Source of the DNA: Jidongwangia harbinensis
Lineage (GTDB): Bacteria; Actinomycetota; Actinomycetes; Mycobacteriales; Micromonosporaceae
DNA: 64,000 bases
NCBI RefSeq assembly: GCF_020216025.1
Contig: NZ_JAIWNC010000054.1
Span: 1-64,000, forward strand
Reading direction: 5' to 3'
The position numbers and the translations under genes are program-made. Shown in pieces: positions 17,224-24,869 of this stretch. The notes beneath the pieces were generated by a model. That model ran no database searches. It had not been told where the DNA came from and worked only from the letters and a program-made list of their open reading frames with translations. Within the stretch, counting starts at the first letter, position 1; every line of letters begins with the position of its first letter.

Positions 17224-17442
17224 ATGCGGATATTGAAGTCTCCGTTTGCGTTGGCCACCGCAGTCGCCGCCGTCCTTGCCGTAGCAGGAATCCTCCTGGT
17301 GCGGCGCGGCGCGGTCGACGCGCTGTTTCTGATCGTCGTCGTAGCCGGATTGGCCGGCATGTACAAGCTTCGGCGCTACGCCCGGGCCAGGCTGCTCTAC
17401 CGCCGCGACCGCGCCGAGCCGCATCCGACGGGGCACCGCTAG
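17224..17442 (+). CDS. small two-helix membrane protein
   Basis: 72 residues from ATG 17224, with GGAAGGAG 8-15 bases upstream. Two hydrophobic helices (ALATAVAAVLAVAGILLV and ALFLIVVVAGLAGMYKL) are separated by a short Arg-containing turn and followed by a basic tail. No family recognised. It precedes the CBS-BON gene by 60 bases, and the two upstream palindromes probably control both. Confidence 0.7.
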   Translation: MRILKSPFALATAVAAVLAVAGILLVRRGAVDALFLIVVVAGLAGMYKLRRYARARLLYRRDRAEPHPTGHR

Positions 17443-17502
17443 ACGCTGCTTGCCGACGCGCGCTGCGCAGCCCCGCAGACCAAACACGAATGGAGGAACG
17501 CC

Positions 17503-18312
17503 ATGACGACCTGGCGGGTACAGGACGTGATGACCACCGAAGTGATCACCGCCCCCGAGGACGCATCGATTGCGGAGATCGTCACCCTGCTCAACGATCG
17601 GCAGATCACCGCCGTACCGCTCACCGACAAGTTCGACGTCGTGCTCGGCGTGGTTTCCTGGACCGACCTGCGCGACAAGATCGACGTCGGAGCGCCGGAG
17701 GATTCCCGGACCGGCTGGTGGGCTCGCTCGGCGCCACTGTCGTCGGCGCAGTGGCCGGAGGGCACCGCCGCGGCGGTGATGAGCGCACCGGCCCTGACCA
17801 TCGGCGCGGACACGTCGCTGTCGGCCGCCGCCCGGGTGATGTACCGGCGCGGCGTCGGCCGGTTGTTGGTCGTCGACCGCGACAACCGGCTGCACGGCAT
17901 CGTCACCAGATCGGATCTCTTGAAGGTGTACTCCCGGCTGGACGCCGTCATCCGTGACGAGGTGGTGCAACGGGTACTGCTCGACACGCTGCGGATCCAG
18001 CCCGGAGCGGTGCAGGCCACGGTCGAAGAGGGTGTCGTCACCCTGACCGGGCGCACGGAGCGCAGGACGACCGCCGTCGCCGCTGCACGGCTGACCGCGG
18101 CGGTACCGGGCGTCACCGACGTCGTCAACCAGCTCGCCTTCGATGTCGACGACACCCTCGCCACCGCGCCGGCGCCCCGGCCGGCCGAGCGTGACCCGCT
18201 CCGCGGCTGGTGGACCGGGCGCCGTCCGTTCCGGTCCGGTGAGGGCACGGCCAAGGACCGGATCGCCGGCCACGACCGGCGGATTCTGGCCGGATCGGCC
18301 GGTTCGTCATGA
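17503..18312 (+). CDS. CBS-pair and BON-domain protein
   Basis: 269 residues. Two CBS domains (about 8-65, VQDVMTTEVITAPEDAS; and 88-145, VMSAPALTIGADTSLS ending GIVTRSDLLKVYSR) form a Bateman module that should bind adenylates. A BON domain follows (about 150-215, IRDEVVQRVLLDTL ... GVVTLTGRTERRTTA ... PGVTDVVNQL), a fold linked to membranes or phospholipids. A basic tail of about 50 residues ends it. CBS-BON proteins are typical of actinobacterial hypoxia or dormancy gene sets; their exact action is unknown. Its stop overlaps the next start (ATGA). Confidence 0.88.
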   Translation: MTTWRVQDVMTTEVITAPEDASIAEIVTLLNDRQITAVPLTDKFDVVLGVVSWTDLRDKIDVGAPEDSRTGWWARSAPLSSAQWPEGTAAAVMSAPALTIGADTSLSAAARVMYRRGVGRLLVVDRDNRLHGIVTRSDLLKVYSRLDAVIRDEVVQRVLLDTLRIQPGAVQATVEEGVVTLTGRTERRTTAVAAARLTAAVPGVTDVVNQLAFDVDDTLATAPAPRPAERDPLRGWWTGRRPFRSGEGTAKDRIAGHDRRILAGSAGSS

Positions 18313-18467
18313 CCACGCTGGCGACGGACCGGCCACCACCGCCGATGGCATCGCGGCCGGGGCAACCGCCGGACACCGACGACGACTCCGGTGTCCAGGG
18401 CCTCGACATCGTCGACGAGTGGGGTAAGCAGTCGTTTCCGGCCAGCGACCCGCCCGCCAACTGGTGA
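18309..18467 (+). CDS. small conserved peptide with an FPASDPP tail
   Basis: 52 residues, starting in a 4-base overlap with the CBS-BON gene. The N-terminal half is Pro-rich and disordered; the C-terminus reads DEWGKQSFPASDPPANW. I recall similar WGxxSFPASDPP tails in short actinobacterial proteins, but no function for them. Translational coupling makes co-regulation with the CBS-BON protein likely. Easily missed because of its length. Confidence 0.65.
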   Translation: MTTLATDRPPPPMASRPGQPPDTDDDSGVQGLDIVDEWGKQSFPASDPPANW

Positions 18468-18665
18468 CCGAACCAGCGTTGGACGAGAGGTGTTTCCGAC
18501 GTTCGGCAAGCAACGAGGTGGTTCATCGCCGGCGCCGACCGTGGCCGGCGACGGGATACCGCGGCGATGCTCTGGAGCGGGCGTGCGCTCTCAGCACGCC
18601 TCCGTAAGGCACAGTCGCCCGCCGTCACGCCCGACATCGTGGCGCGCCAGCTGAAAGGAACCGGT

Positions 18666-19469
18666 ATGACCTCGCCCGCGAGACCAGCCGTCCCTGCCCC
18701 GCCCGCCCGGCAGCATCGGGCGACCGGCCGTCGGACGACGTCGCCGACGACGCTCGCGGTAGACCTCGGCAGCTGCACCATCGGGGTGTGGGCGGCACGC
18801 CGCGGCACGGTCAGCGGCCCATGTGGCGATACGTCAGCCTCGGTCGGCTCGCTGGTACGCCGGGGCCGAGTCGTCGACATCGACGGCTGCATCACCCTGC
18901 TGTCGCAACTCGCACGCCAGTACCCGGAGCCGGTACCCCCGGGCGGGGTGGTGGTGGCATGCCGGCCGGTCCTGGCCACCGACGCCGACCAGGACGGCAC
19001 CCGCCGCGTGCTCGACGCGGTCTTCGCGCCCACCCGGCTCCTGTTCATCGACACCGTCCGCGCTGCCGCCATCGGTTCCGGCGCCCATGCCGGAACCCTG
19101 CTGGTCGTCGACGTCGGCGCCGAACTGACCGAGGTCGCCCTGCTCCAGGACGGCCGCGTCATCGCCGCCCGCCGCACCGAGATCGGCACCCGGGACGTCA
19201 AGCGCGGCGCCACCGTGGACCTGATCAGCGACAACGTTCTACGCCACGTCGACGACCTACGCGCCGGGTCCGACGCGCTTGACCTACGAGCCGCGGGCGC
19301 GCGAGGCGTTCTGCTGGTGGGCGACGGCGCCCTGTATCCCGGGTTGGCGCCGGCCATCTCCGGCATGCTGCGGGTACGCGTCCACCGTGCTGCCGCCCCA
19401 CGCACCGCCGCCCTCAACGGCGCCGGCCTGGCAGCAATGTCTCTCCTGCGCCACCCCGCGGTGGCCTGA
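18666..19469 (+). CDS. actin/Hsp70-fold (ASKHA) ATPase-like protein
   Basis: 267 residues from ATG 18666, preceded by GAAAGGA. It keeps the three nucleotide-contact motifs of the actin/Hsp70/MreB fold: phosphate-1 LAVDLGSCTIGVWAA (about 37-51), phosphate-2 LLVVDVGAELTEVALL (about 144-159) and the adenosine loop GVLLVGDGALYPGLA (about 217-231). At this length it lacks the large inserted subdomains of MreB and the substrate domain of DnaK, so it resembles the short MreB/Hsp70-like proteins of actinomycetes. Position after CBS-BON and the FPASDPP peptide suggests a stress function. Polymerisation or chaperone activity is unproven. Confidence 0.75.
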   Translation: MTSPARPAVPAPPARQHRATGRRTTSPTTLAVDLGSCTIGVWAARRGTVSGPCGDTSASVGSLVRRGRVVDIDGCITLLSQLARQYPEPVPPGGVVVACRPVLATDADQDGTRRVLDAVFAPTRLLFIDTVRAAAIGSGAHAGTLLVVDVGAELTEVALLQDGRVIAARRTEIGTRDVKRGATVDLISDNVLRHVDDLRAGSDALDLRAAGARGVLLVGDGALYPGLAPAISGMLRVRVHRAAAPRTAALNGAGLAAMSLLRHPAVA

Positions 19470-19502
19470 GCGGCCGGACCGGGCCCGGACCAGGCTGTCG
19501 GG

Positions 19503-20384
19503 TCAGATGTTGGAGCCGTCAGGCGGTACGCCGACGGACGGCTGCGGGGAGCCACCTTCTCCCTCGGCGTTCGGGCAAGACAGGCCGAGGGTGTACGCCG
19601 TCATCGACAAGGACCCGTAAGCGTAGCCGTCGACCAGAACCGCGGAGTCCGCCTCCTTGGTGGCGGTGGCCAGGCCGGCCAGATACAGCGCCGGAATGAA
19701 GTGGTCCGGTGTCGGCACCGCGTGCCGGAAGTCGCGATGGGCGTCGAGGGTCGCGAACTCGGTCGGGTCGGTCAGCATGCGTACCTTGGCGTCTTCGTCA
19801 AAGCGCTGGGCCCAGTCGTAGCCGTCGTCGGTCAGCTTCCAGTTCATCCCGCCCAGGTTGTGCACGATATTGCCGCTGGCGACGATGAGCACTCCGCGCT
19901 GCCGCAGAGCGGCGAGCTTCGCGCCGAGCTCGAGGTGGTAGTCCAAGGGCTTGCTGGCATTGATGCTGAGCTGCACGACCGGGATGGAGGCATCGGGGAA
20001 GGCGTGCACCAGCACCGACCAGGTGCCGTGATCGATGCCCCAGCTGTCGACGTCGGCGCCCACCCAGGTCGGGTGGACCACATCACTGACCTCGGCGGCG
20101 AGCTCCGGCAGCCCGGGCGCGGGATACTGCACCTCGAACAACGCCGGCGGGAAGCCGTAGAAGTCGTGAATCGTCCGAGGCCTTGGCATCGCGGTGACGG
20201 CGGTGGCGTTGATGAACCAATGCGCGCTGATCACCAGGATGGCGCGGGGGCGGGGTGTCGCCGCGCCGAAGGCCTTCCACGCGGTGGTGTACCGGTTCAC
20301 CTCGAGAGCGTTCATCGGGTTGCCGTGTCCGATGAACGCGGCAGGCATCAGTACGCCCGGGGTGTTCTGGGTGGCTGGTTGCAC
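19503..20384 (-). CDS. ygiD: LigB/YgiD-family extradiol dioxygenase
   Basis: 293 residues of the class III extradiol ring-cleavage superfamily. GHGNPMNAL (His about 20) and ISAHW (His about 55) supply the first metal-binding His residues, IDHGTWSVL the conserved central motif, and TPDHFIPALYLAG the C-terminal His. Length and motif order match the bacterial 4,5-DOPA-dioxygenase-like YgiD group, monomeric zinc or iron enzymes acting on catechols; the natural substrate is unknown. It follows the PucR regulator by 90 bases on the same strand and may be its target. Confidence 0.85.
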   Translation of the reverse strand: MQPATQNTPGVLMPAAFIGHGNPMNALEVNRYTTAWKAFGAATPRPRAILVISAHWFINATAVTAMPRPRTIHDFYGFPPALFEVQYPAPGLPELAAEVSDVVHPTWVGADVDSWGIDHGTWSVLVHAFPDASIPVVQLSINASKPLDYHLELGAKLAALRQRGVLIVASGNIVHNLGGMNWKLTDDGYDWAQRFDEDAKVRMLTDPTEFATLDAHRDFRHAVPTPDHFIPALYLAGLATATKEADSAVLVDGYAYGSLSMTAYTLGLSCPNAEGEGGSPQPSVGVPPDGSNI

Positions 20385-20474
20385 GTCCGGCCCTCCTCGT
20401 TCACGGTCCGGTCGGACGGCGTGGCGCCGTTTGCCCGGCAGCGGTCAGCGTAGTGCTTGACGGCCGGTCAAGGA

Positions 20475-21710
20475 TCAGGCAGGAAGGGGCAAGGGCTCCT
20501 GCGGCCAGTTGAGAATCTTGGCGCCGAGCACCGCCGCCTGCAGCGTGAAGCGGTGCTCGGGATCGGCCGGGTCGTAACCTGTCAACGTCTTGACCCGGGC
20601 CAGCCGGTACGTGACGGTGCGTACCGACACGTGCAGCCGTTTCGCCGACTCGGTGGCCACCGCACCGGTGGCGAAGTACGCCGCCAAGGTGTCGAGCAGC
20701 GGTTCGGCGCCGCCGCGGGCCCGCATGAGTGGGGTGAGGACCGCGTGGACCAGGTCCACGATGGCGGGTTGGTCGCGGAGCAGCACCCGGTAGATGAGCA
20801 GGTCGTGAGCGTTGATGACGGGGGTGTCCGTGTGCAGCCGACCGGCCATGGTGAGCGCTTCGCGGGCCTCCTCGTAGGAGCGGGCGATGCCGTACAGGCC
20901 GGGATGGGCTCGGCCGACGGCGACCCGCCAGGGACGTCCGCGGCGCAGCCGGCTCAGCTCGCGGTGCATCAGCCGGCCGAGTTCGTTGCTTGCGTCCAGG
21001 CCAGGTGACTCCCGGCCCGCTGCTGCGGCATCGGCTGGTGCCAGCACCACGAGCAGTCCGTCCTTGGTCGCCACCAGGACGTCACGGTCGCCGAGCCGGT
21101 CGAACATGACCGCTTCCAGAGCGCTGATCGCCGCATCGGCGTCCGGCAGCCGACGGCTGGGCGCGGCCAGCGCCACCTGGTGGACCCGGGCCAGGTCCAG
21201 CCCGAACGGTTCGGCCCGCTCCACCAGGGCGCCCAGATCGGAGTCTCCGCGCAGCAGATCGTCGATCAGTTCACGGCGCAGCGACTCCTCCCGGCGCACC
21301 AGATCACGTCGCGCGACCGCGTACCCTTCGGCGAGGGTGGCGACCGCGTCGTCGACGACCTGCAGGACGGCCGTCGCGGCGGCGCGTACCGCCTCCCGGT
21401 CTCGGGAACGCACCACCATAGGCAGGTCCTGCCACAGCCGTCGTGCCGCGGACAGGTACAGCTGCACCACCCTTCCCGCGGAGATGCCCTGCTCGGCGGC
21501 GCGCCGTCCGAGCACACCGACAGCGTCCAGCTCGCGCCGCTTGGCCCGGCGTCCGTGGGTGGCCGCGTCAGCGAGCAGCGGCAGATAGTCGCCGAGCAAC
21601 TCCACCGGAACCCCGCCGGCGTCACGGCTGGCCCCCTCGGCGACCTCGACCAGCCACGCATCCGCCGGCCCTGCCCCCGCGGGCCGGCGCCTCCGAGTAC
21701 TTCCGGTCAT
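20475..21710 (-). CDS. PucR/CdaR-family transcriptional regulator
   Basis: 411 residues: an N-terminal helical sensor (about 1-140), a GGDEF-like degenerate middle domain (about 150-310, starting around FGLDLARVHQVALA), and a C-terminal PucR HTH (about 340-405; ATESAKRLHVSVRTVTYRLA). The HTH wording (LHVSxRTVxYRL) is diagnostic of this family, whose members respond to catabolites. It is probably the regulator of the dioxygenase gene downstream on the same strand. Start at ATG 21710; a copy of the 17-bp palindrome lies 91 bases upstream of it. Confidence 0.87.
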   Translation of the reverse strand: MTGSTRRRRPAGAGPADAWLVEVAEGASRDAGGVPVELLGDYLPLLADAATHGRRAKRRELDAVGVLGRRAAEQGISAGRVVQLYLSAARRLWQDLPMVVRSRDREAVRAAATAVLQVVDDAVATLAEGYAVARRDLVRREESLRRELIDDLLRGDSDLGALVERAEPFGLDLARVHQVALAAPSRRLPDADAAISALEAVMFDRLGDRDVLVATKDGLLVVLAPADAAAAGRESPGLDASNELGRLMHRELSRLRRGRPWRVAVGRAHPGLYGIARSYEEAREALTMAGRLHTDTPVINAHDLLIYRVLLRDQPAIVDLVHAVLTPLMRARGGAEPLLDTLAAYFATGAVATESAKRLHVSVRTVTYRLARVKTLTGYDPADPEHRFTLQAAVLGAKILNWPQEPLPLPA

Positions 21711-21800
21711 CTCTGCCTCAATCCTGAACCGTCGCCCGCGGGCCGCCCTGGCCAGGGGAGGAGTGACGCACTGGCGCCACCCAGACTGGATCAGCCGCTG

Positions 21801-21817
21801 TTGCCGATAGTCGGCAG
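21801..21817. promoter_or_regulatory. 17-bp palindrome, site 3
   Basis: TTGCCGATAGTCGGCAG in the divergent gap between the PucR gene and the USP-BON gene (GTG 22050). The rest of the 339-base gap shows no gene. Confidence 0.6.
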
Positions 21818-22049
21818 TCTAGACCCGTGACCGCTCCGAGATCCCATTCGGAGCACGCCGCGAGGAACGAGCGATTGCTGGAGCCCGGCAACCAAGACGG
21901 CCAGACTCGGCCGTACACGGCCATGCCGTTCGCGCTCTCGCCGGCGCAACCTGGAATGAGCAGGCCAACGGATGTGCATGGTGCCCAACACCGATCCGCG
22001 CCGCGACTCCTCCGCTCAGTGAGGAGGTCTGACCCACCAAGGAGGAGCC

Positions 22050-22724
22050 GTGTTCACGACCATCGCCTGGGCCACCGACGGATCCGCGTCGGCGACCGAG
22101 GCGCTGCCCATCGCAGAAGGCCTCGCGCGGGCCACCGGCGGCAAGCTGGTGATCATTCATGTCCAGGAGATCACCATCGGCAGGTCCGGGTTCCTGGCCG
22201 AGGACAACAGCGCCGTGCTGGCTTCACTGCACCACACGGTCCGGCGATTGCGGGACGACGGCTTCCACGCCACTCTACTGTCGTCCGAGACCACCACCCG
22301 CAACGTCCCACGGAAGATCCTGGATCTCGCCGGCACTGCGCATGCTGACGTGCTGGTCATCGGGAGCCGACGGCACGGATCAGTGGTCAAACTCCTGCTC
22401 GGCAGCGTCGCCAACCGCCTGCTGCAGGCCTCGTCGATGCCGATCATCACGGTGCCCTCCCGGTCGGCGGCGGCAACACCGCCCGTCCGTTCCGATGACA
22501 CGATCCGCCGGGACATCGAAGACCGCGTCCCGGACCGAACACGGTGGATGGAGCAGGGTCAGGTACGCGCCTCCGTCAGTGAAGGGGTCGTCACCCTCAC
22601 CGGCTCGGTGGGCCGGCGCACCACCGGGGCTATCGCGGTGCGGCTGGTCTCGGAGATCCCCGGGGTGATGTCCGTTGTCGACAATCTCGACCACGACTTC
22701 GCCGACAAGGGAGGTAAGCGATGA
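22050..22724 (+). CDS. universal stress protein fused to a BON domain
   Basis: 224 residues from GTG 22050, which sits 3 bases after AAGGAGGAG. Residues 1-145 are a UspA domain (TTIAWATDGSASATEAL at the start; VLVIGSRRHGSVVKLLLGSV as nucleotide loop). Residues about 149-220 are a BON domain (SDDTIRRDIEDRV ... SEGVVTLTGSVGRRTTG ... IPGVMSVVDNLDHDF). That BON domain is almost the same as the one in the CBS-BON protein at 39381, including long identical DNA runs, so the fusion arose by module exchange. It couples through ATGA to the tandem USP downstream. Confidence 0.88.
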   Translation: MFTTIAWATDGSASATEALPIAEGLARATGGKLVIIHVQEITIGRSGFLAEDNSAVLASLHHTVRRLRDDGFHATLLSSETTTRNVPRKILDLAGTAHADVLVIGSRRHGSVVKLLLGSVANRLLQASSMPIITVPSRSAAATPPVRSDDTIRRDIEDRVPDRTRWMEQGQVRASVSEGVVTLTGSVGRRTTGAIAVRLVSEIPGVMSVVDNLDHDFADKGGKR

Positions 22725-23650
22725 ACCACCCGCTGATCGTGGTGGGAGTCGACGGCTCACCCCATTCGGACACGGCGGTCACGTGGGCCGCCACGCGCGC
22801 CCGGCAGACCGGTGCCCGCCTGCTGCTCCTGCACGCATACGACCTGCCGATTCCCGTGCCGACGACGCCCCTGGCGGTACCGATGCCGCCCCTCACCGCC
22901 GACCCGGCAACGCATGCCATGCGGGCCGGCGAAGCCGTCCTGGCCGCGGCGGTCGACGTGGCTCACCGCCATGGCCACGACATCGACGTGACCACTCGAC
23001 TCGGCATCGGTGGTGCCGCACCCGCACTCATCGATGCCTCCGCCGAATCCGACCTGCTCGTCGTGGGGTCGCGCGGCCGCGGCGGGTTCACCGGTGTGCT
23101 TCTCGGCTCCGTCAGCATCCAGGTCTCCGCCCACGCCCACTGCCCCACCGTCGTGGTCAGTGACCAGCTACCTGCCGCAGGCCCGGTGGTGGTGGGTGTC
23201 GACGGGTCCGAGGCCGCACACACCGCGCTGGTCTTCGCGTTCGCCGAGGCCCACCGCCTCGGCACGGCGGTCATCGCCCTGCACGCCTGGAGCCTGCCCC
23301 TCCCGACCGGGCTCGCCGACGCCGCCGCGGTGGCTCTGGCCGACGACCACACCCGACTTCAGTACCACGACGCCGCACAACAGGTCCTCACCGACGCGTT
23401 GGCCGACTGCCGGCGACAGCACCCGAGCGTGCCGGTCGACGAACGCCTCATCACCGGAACGCCGGTGGAAGCCTTGCTCGAAGCCGCCACCGAACCGGCG
23501 ATGATCGTCGTCGGTTCCCGCGGGCGCGGCAGTGTCGCCGGCCTGCTGCTCGGTTCGACGAGCCAGGCCGTACTGCACCACGCAACCTGCCCCGTCGCCG
23601 TCATTCGCACCGGACAGGCCGTGTCACCAGAGTCGCTGCCTAATCGGTAG
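22721..23650 (+). CDS. tandem-domain universal stress protein
   Basis: 309 residues with two UspA domains: 1-145 (LIVVGVDGSPHSDTAVTWAA; VVGSRGRGGFTGVLLGS) and about 155-300 (VVVGVDGSEAAHTALVF; VVGSRGRGSVAGLLLGSTS). Both keep the Gly-rich ATP-binding loop, so ATP binding is expected. In actinobacteria such tandem USPs are induced in hypoxia and dormancy. Starts inside the stop of the USP-BON gene. Its stop codon directly abuts that of the converging mrpG gene (TAGCTA at 23648-23653), leaving no room for a conventional terminator between them. Confidence 0.9.
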   Translation: MNHPLIVVGVDGSPHSDTAVTWAATRARQTGARLLLLHAYDLPIPVPTTPLAVPMPPLTADPATHAMRAGEAVLAAAVDVAHRHGHDIDVTTRLGIGGAAPALIDASAESDLLVVGSRGRGGFTGVLLGSVSIQVSAHAHCPTVVVSDQLPAAGPVVVGVDGSEAAHTALVFAFAEAHRLGTAVIALHAWSLPLPTGLADAAAVALADDHTRLQYHDAAQQVLTDALADCRRQHPSVPVDERLITGTPVEALLEAATEPAMIVVGSRGRGSVAGLLLGSTSQAVLHHATCPVAVIRTGQAVSPESLPNR

Positions 23651-24025
23651 CTACACCACTCGGTCGCCCGGGCCTGGGGCCTCGCCGGCGCGGTCGCCGG
23701 CCAGTTCGTCGACCACGAGCAGGTCGGTGCGGACCTGCCGGGCCCGATACACCGCCCGCCCGACCATGTGTGCGGCGACCGGTGCGGTGGCAAGCTGGAA
23801 CACGCCGACCAGGACCAGGGTCGTGATGTCGATGGTGTTCTGCAGCCGCAGCGCCGTGCCGGCGAGGATGAGCAGCAGCCCGAGGACCTGAGGTTTGGTG
23901 GCCGCGTGCATGCGCGAGAGCAGGTCGGGGAAGCGCAGCAGGCCGACCCCGGCGGCGAGACTGAGCAGCGCTCCGGAGATCAGGCAGGTACCGGCGAGAA
24001 TGTCGGCGACGAGGTCGGCGGTCAT
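23651..24025 (-). CDS. mrpG: Mrp antiporter subunit G
   Basis: 124 residues from ATG 24025, overlapping mrpF by 4 bases. Three membrane helices and the subunit-specific motif GVGLLRFPDLLSRMHAATK identify MrpG/MnhG. The C-terminal 30 residues are polar and longer than in many homologues. Part of the membrane complex exchanging Na+ (or K+) for H+; last gene of the operon. Confidence 0.92.
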   Translation of the reverse strand: MTADLVADILAGTCLISGALLSLAAGVGLLRFPDLLSRMHAATKPQVLGLLLILAGTALRLQNTIDITTLVLVGVFQLATAPVAAHMVGRAVYRARQVRTDLLVVDELAGDRAGEAPGPGDRVV

Positions 24026-24282
24026 CGCCTGCTCCGTGGGGAGAACCGGGCGACGCTGACCGAGCCGATGAAGCCGAGGATCGACAGGACGACCAGGATC
24101 GGCAGCGACGTCGCGTCGCGGGTGTAGGCGGCCTCGGCGGCGATCGCGCAGATCACGATGGCGAGCAGCACGTCCACGGCCACGATCCGGTCCAGCGTGG
24201 TCGGCCCGCGCACGATGCGTACCAGCACGAGCGCGACGGCCGCGCACAGCAGCGCGGACACGGTGACCCCAACGACGATCAT
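24022..24282 (-). CDS. mrpF: Mrp antiporter subunit F
   Basis: 86 residues with three membrane helices and the conserved VRGPTTLDRIVAVDVL motif between the first and second helix. That motif and size are diagnostic of MrpF/MnhF. Overlaps both neighbours by 4 bases, so it is made in step with E and G. Confidence 0.92.
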   Translation of the reverse strand: MIVVGVTVSALLCAAVALVLVRIVRGPTTLDRIVAVDVLLAIVICAIAAEAAYTRDATSLPILVVLSILGFIGSVSVARFSPRSRR

Positions 24283-24869
24283 GTGAGTTCTCCCTTGCCG
24301 GCGGGGACCGGGTGATCCAGCATCCGGATCTCGGCGTCGGAACCGATCGCCCGCACGATCCGGGCCTCGGTCTCGTACACGTTGCGGCGGAACGCTTCCA
24401 CCGCGGCGCGGTCGGCCACGTTGATGACGTGGATGTACAGCGTGGTGGAGGCCTGGTCGGTGTCCACGATCAGGCTGCCGGGCACCAGCGACACGGCCTC
24501 GCCGGTCAGCGTGAGCACCAGATCCGACGGAACCCGCAGCGGCACCCGGATAATGGCGCTACGCGGCTGGTGGCCGAACCGGAAGGCCAGCACGGCCAGC
24601 TGCACGCTCGCGACCACCAGGTCGGTGAGAAACCGCCAGGCGAAGTGCAGCAGCCCCAGGAGGCGGAGGCGCCCGGCGAATATGACCGGCGGCAGCGGGA
24701 ACACGACGAGCACGACGACAGAGACGGCCAGCCCACTGATCAGGTTGGCCCAGGAGAAGACCCCCCAGAGCAGCATCCACACCATGACCAGCACGGTCAC
24801 CGCCACGGCCCGGTCCCGCCACCGGGACCGGACCGGCACCGCAGGCGGCGCGGCGGCGTCGTTGTTCAT
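24279..24869 (-). CDS. mrpE: Mrp antiporter subunit E
   Basis: 196 residues. Two to three N-terminal helices (AVTVLVMVWMLLWGVFSW; ISGLAVSVVVLVVFPLPP) precede a cytoplasmic domain with the MrpE wording PLRVPSDLVLTLTGEAVSLVPGS cut here at known conserved points: PLRVPSDLVL and LTPGS-like LVPGSLIVD. The end is hydrophilic and longer than the Bacillus form, which is usual for actinobacteria. Overlaps D and F by 4 bases. Confidence 0.9.
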   Translation of the reverse strand: MNNDAAAPPAVPVRSRWRDRAVAVTVLVMVWMLLWGVFSWANLISGLAVSVVVLVVFPLPPVIFAGRLRLLGLLHFAWRFLTDLVVASVQLAVLAFRFGHQPRSAIIRVPLRVPSDLVLTLTGEAVSLVPGSLIVDTDQASTTLYIHVINVADRAAVEAFRRNVYETEARIVRAIGSDAEIRMLDHPVPAGKGELT

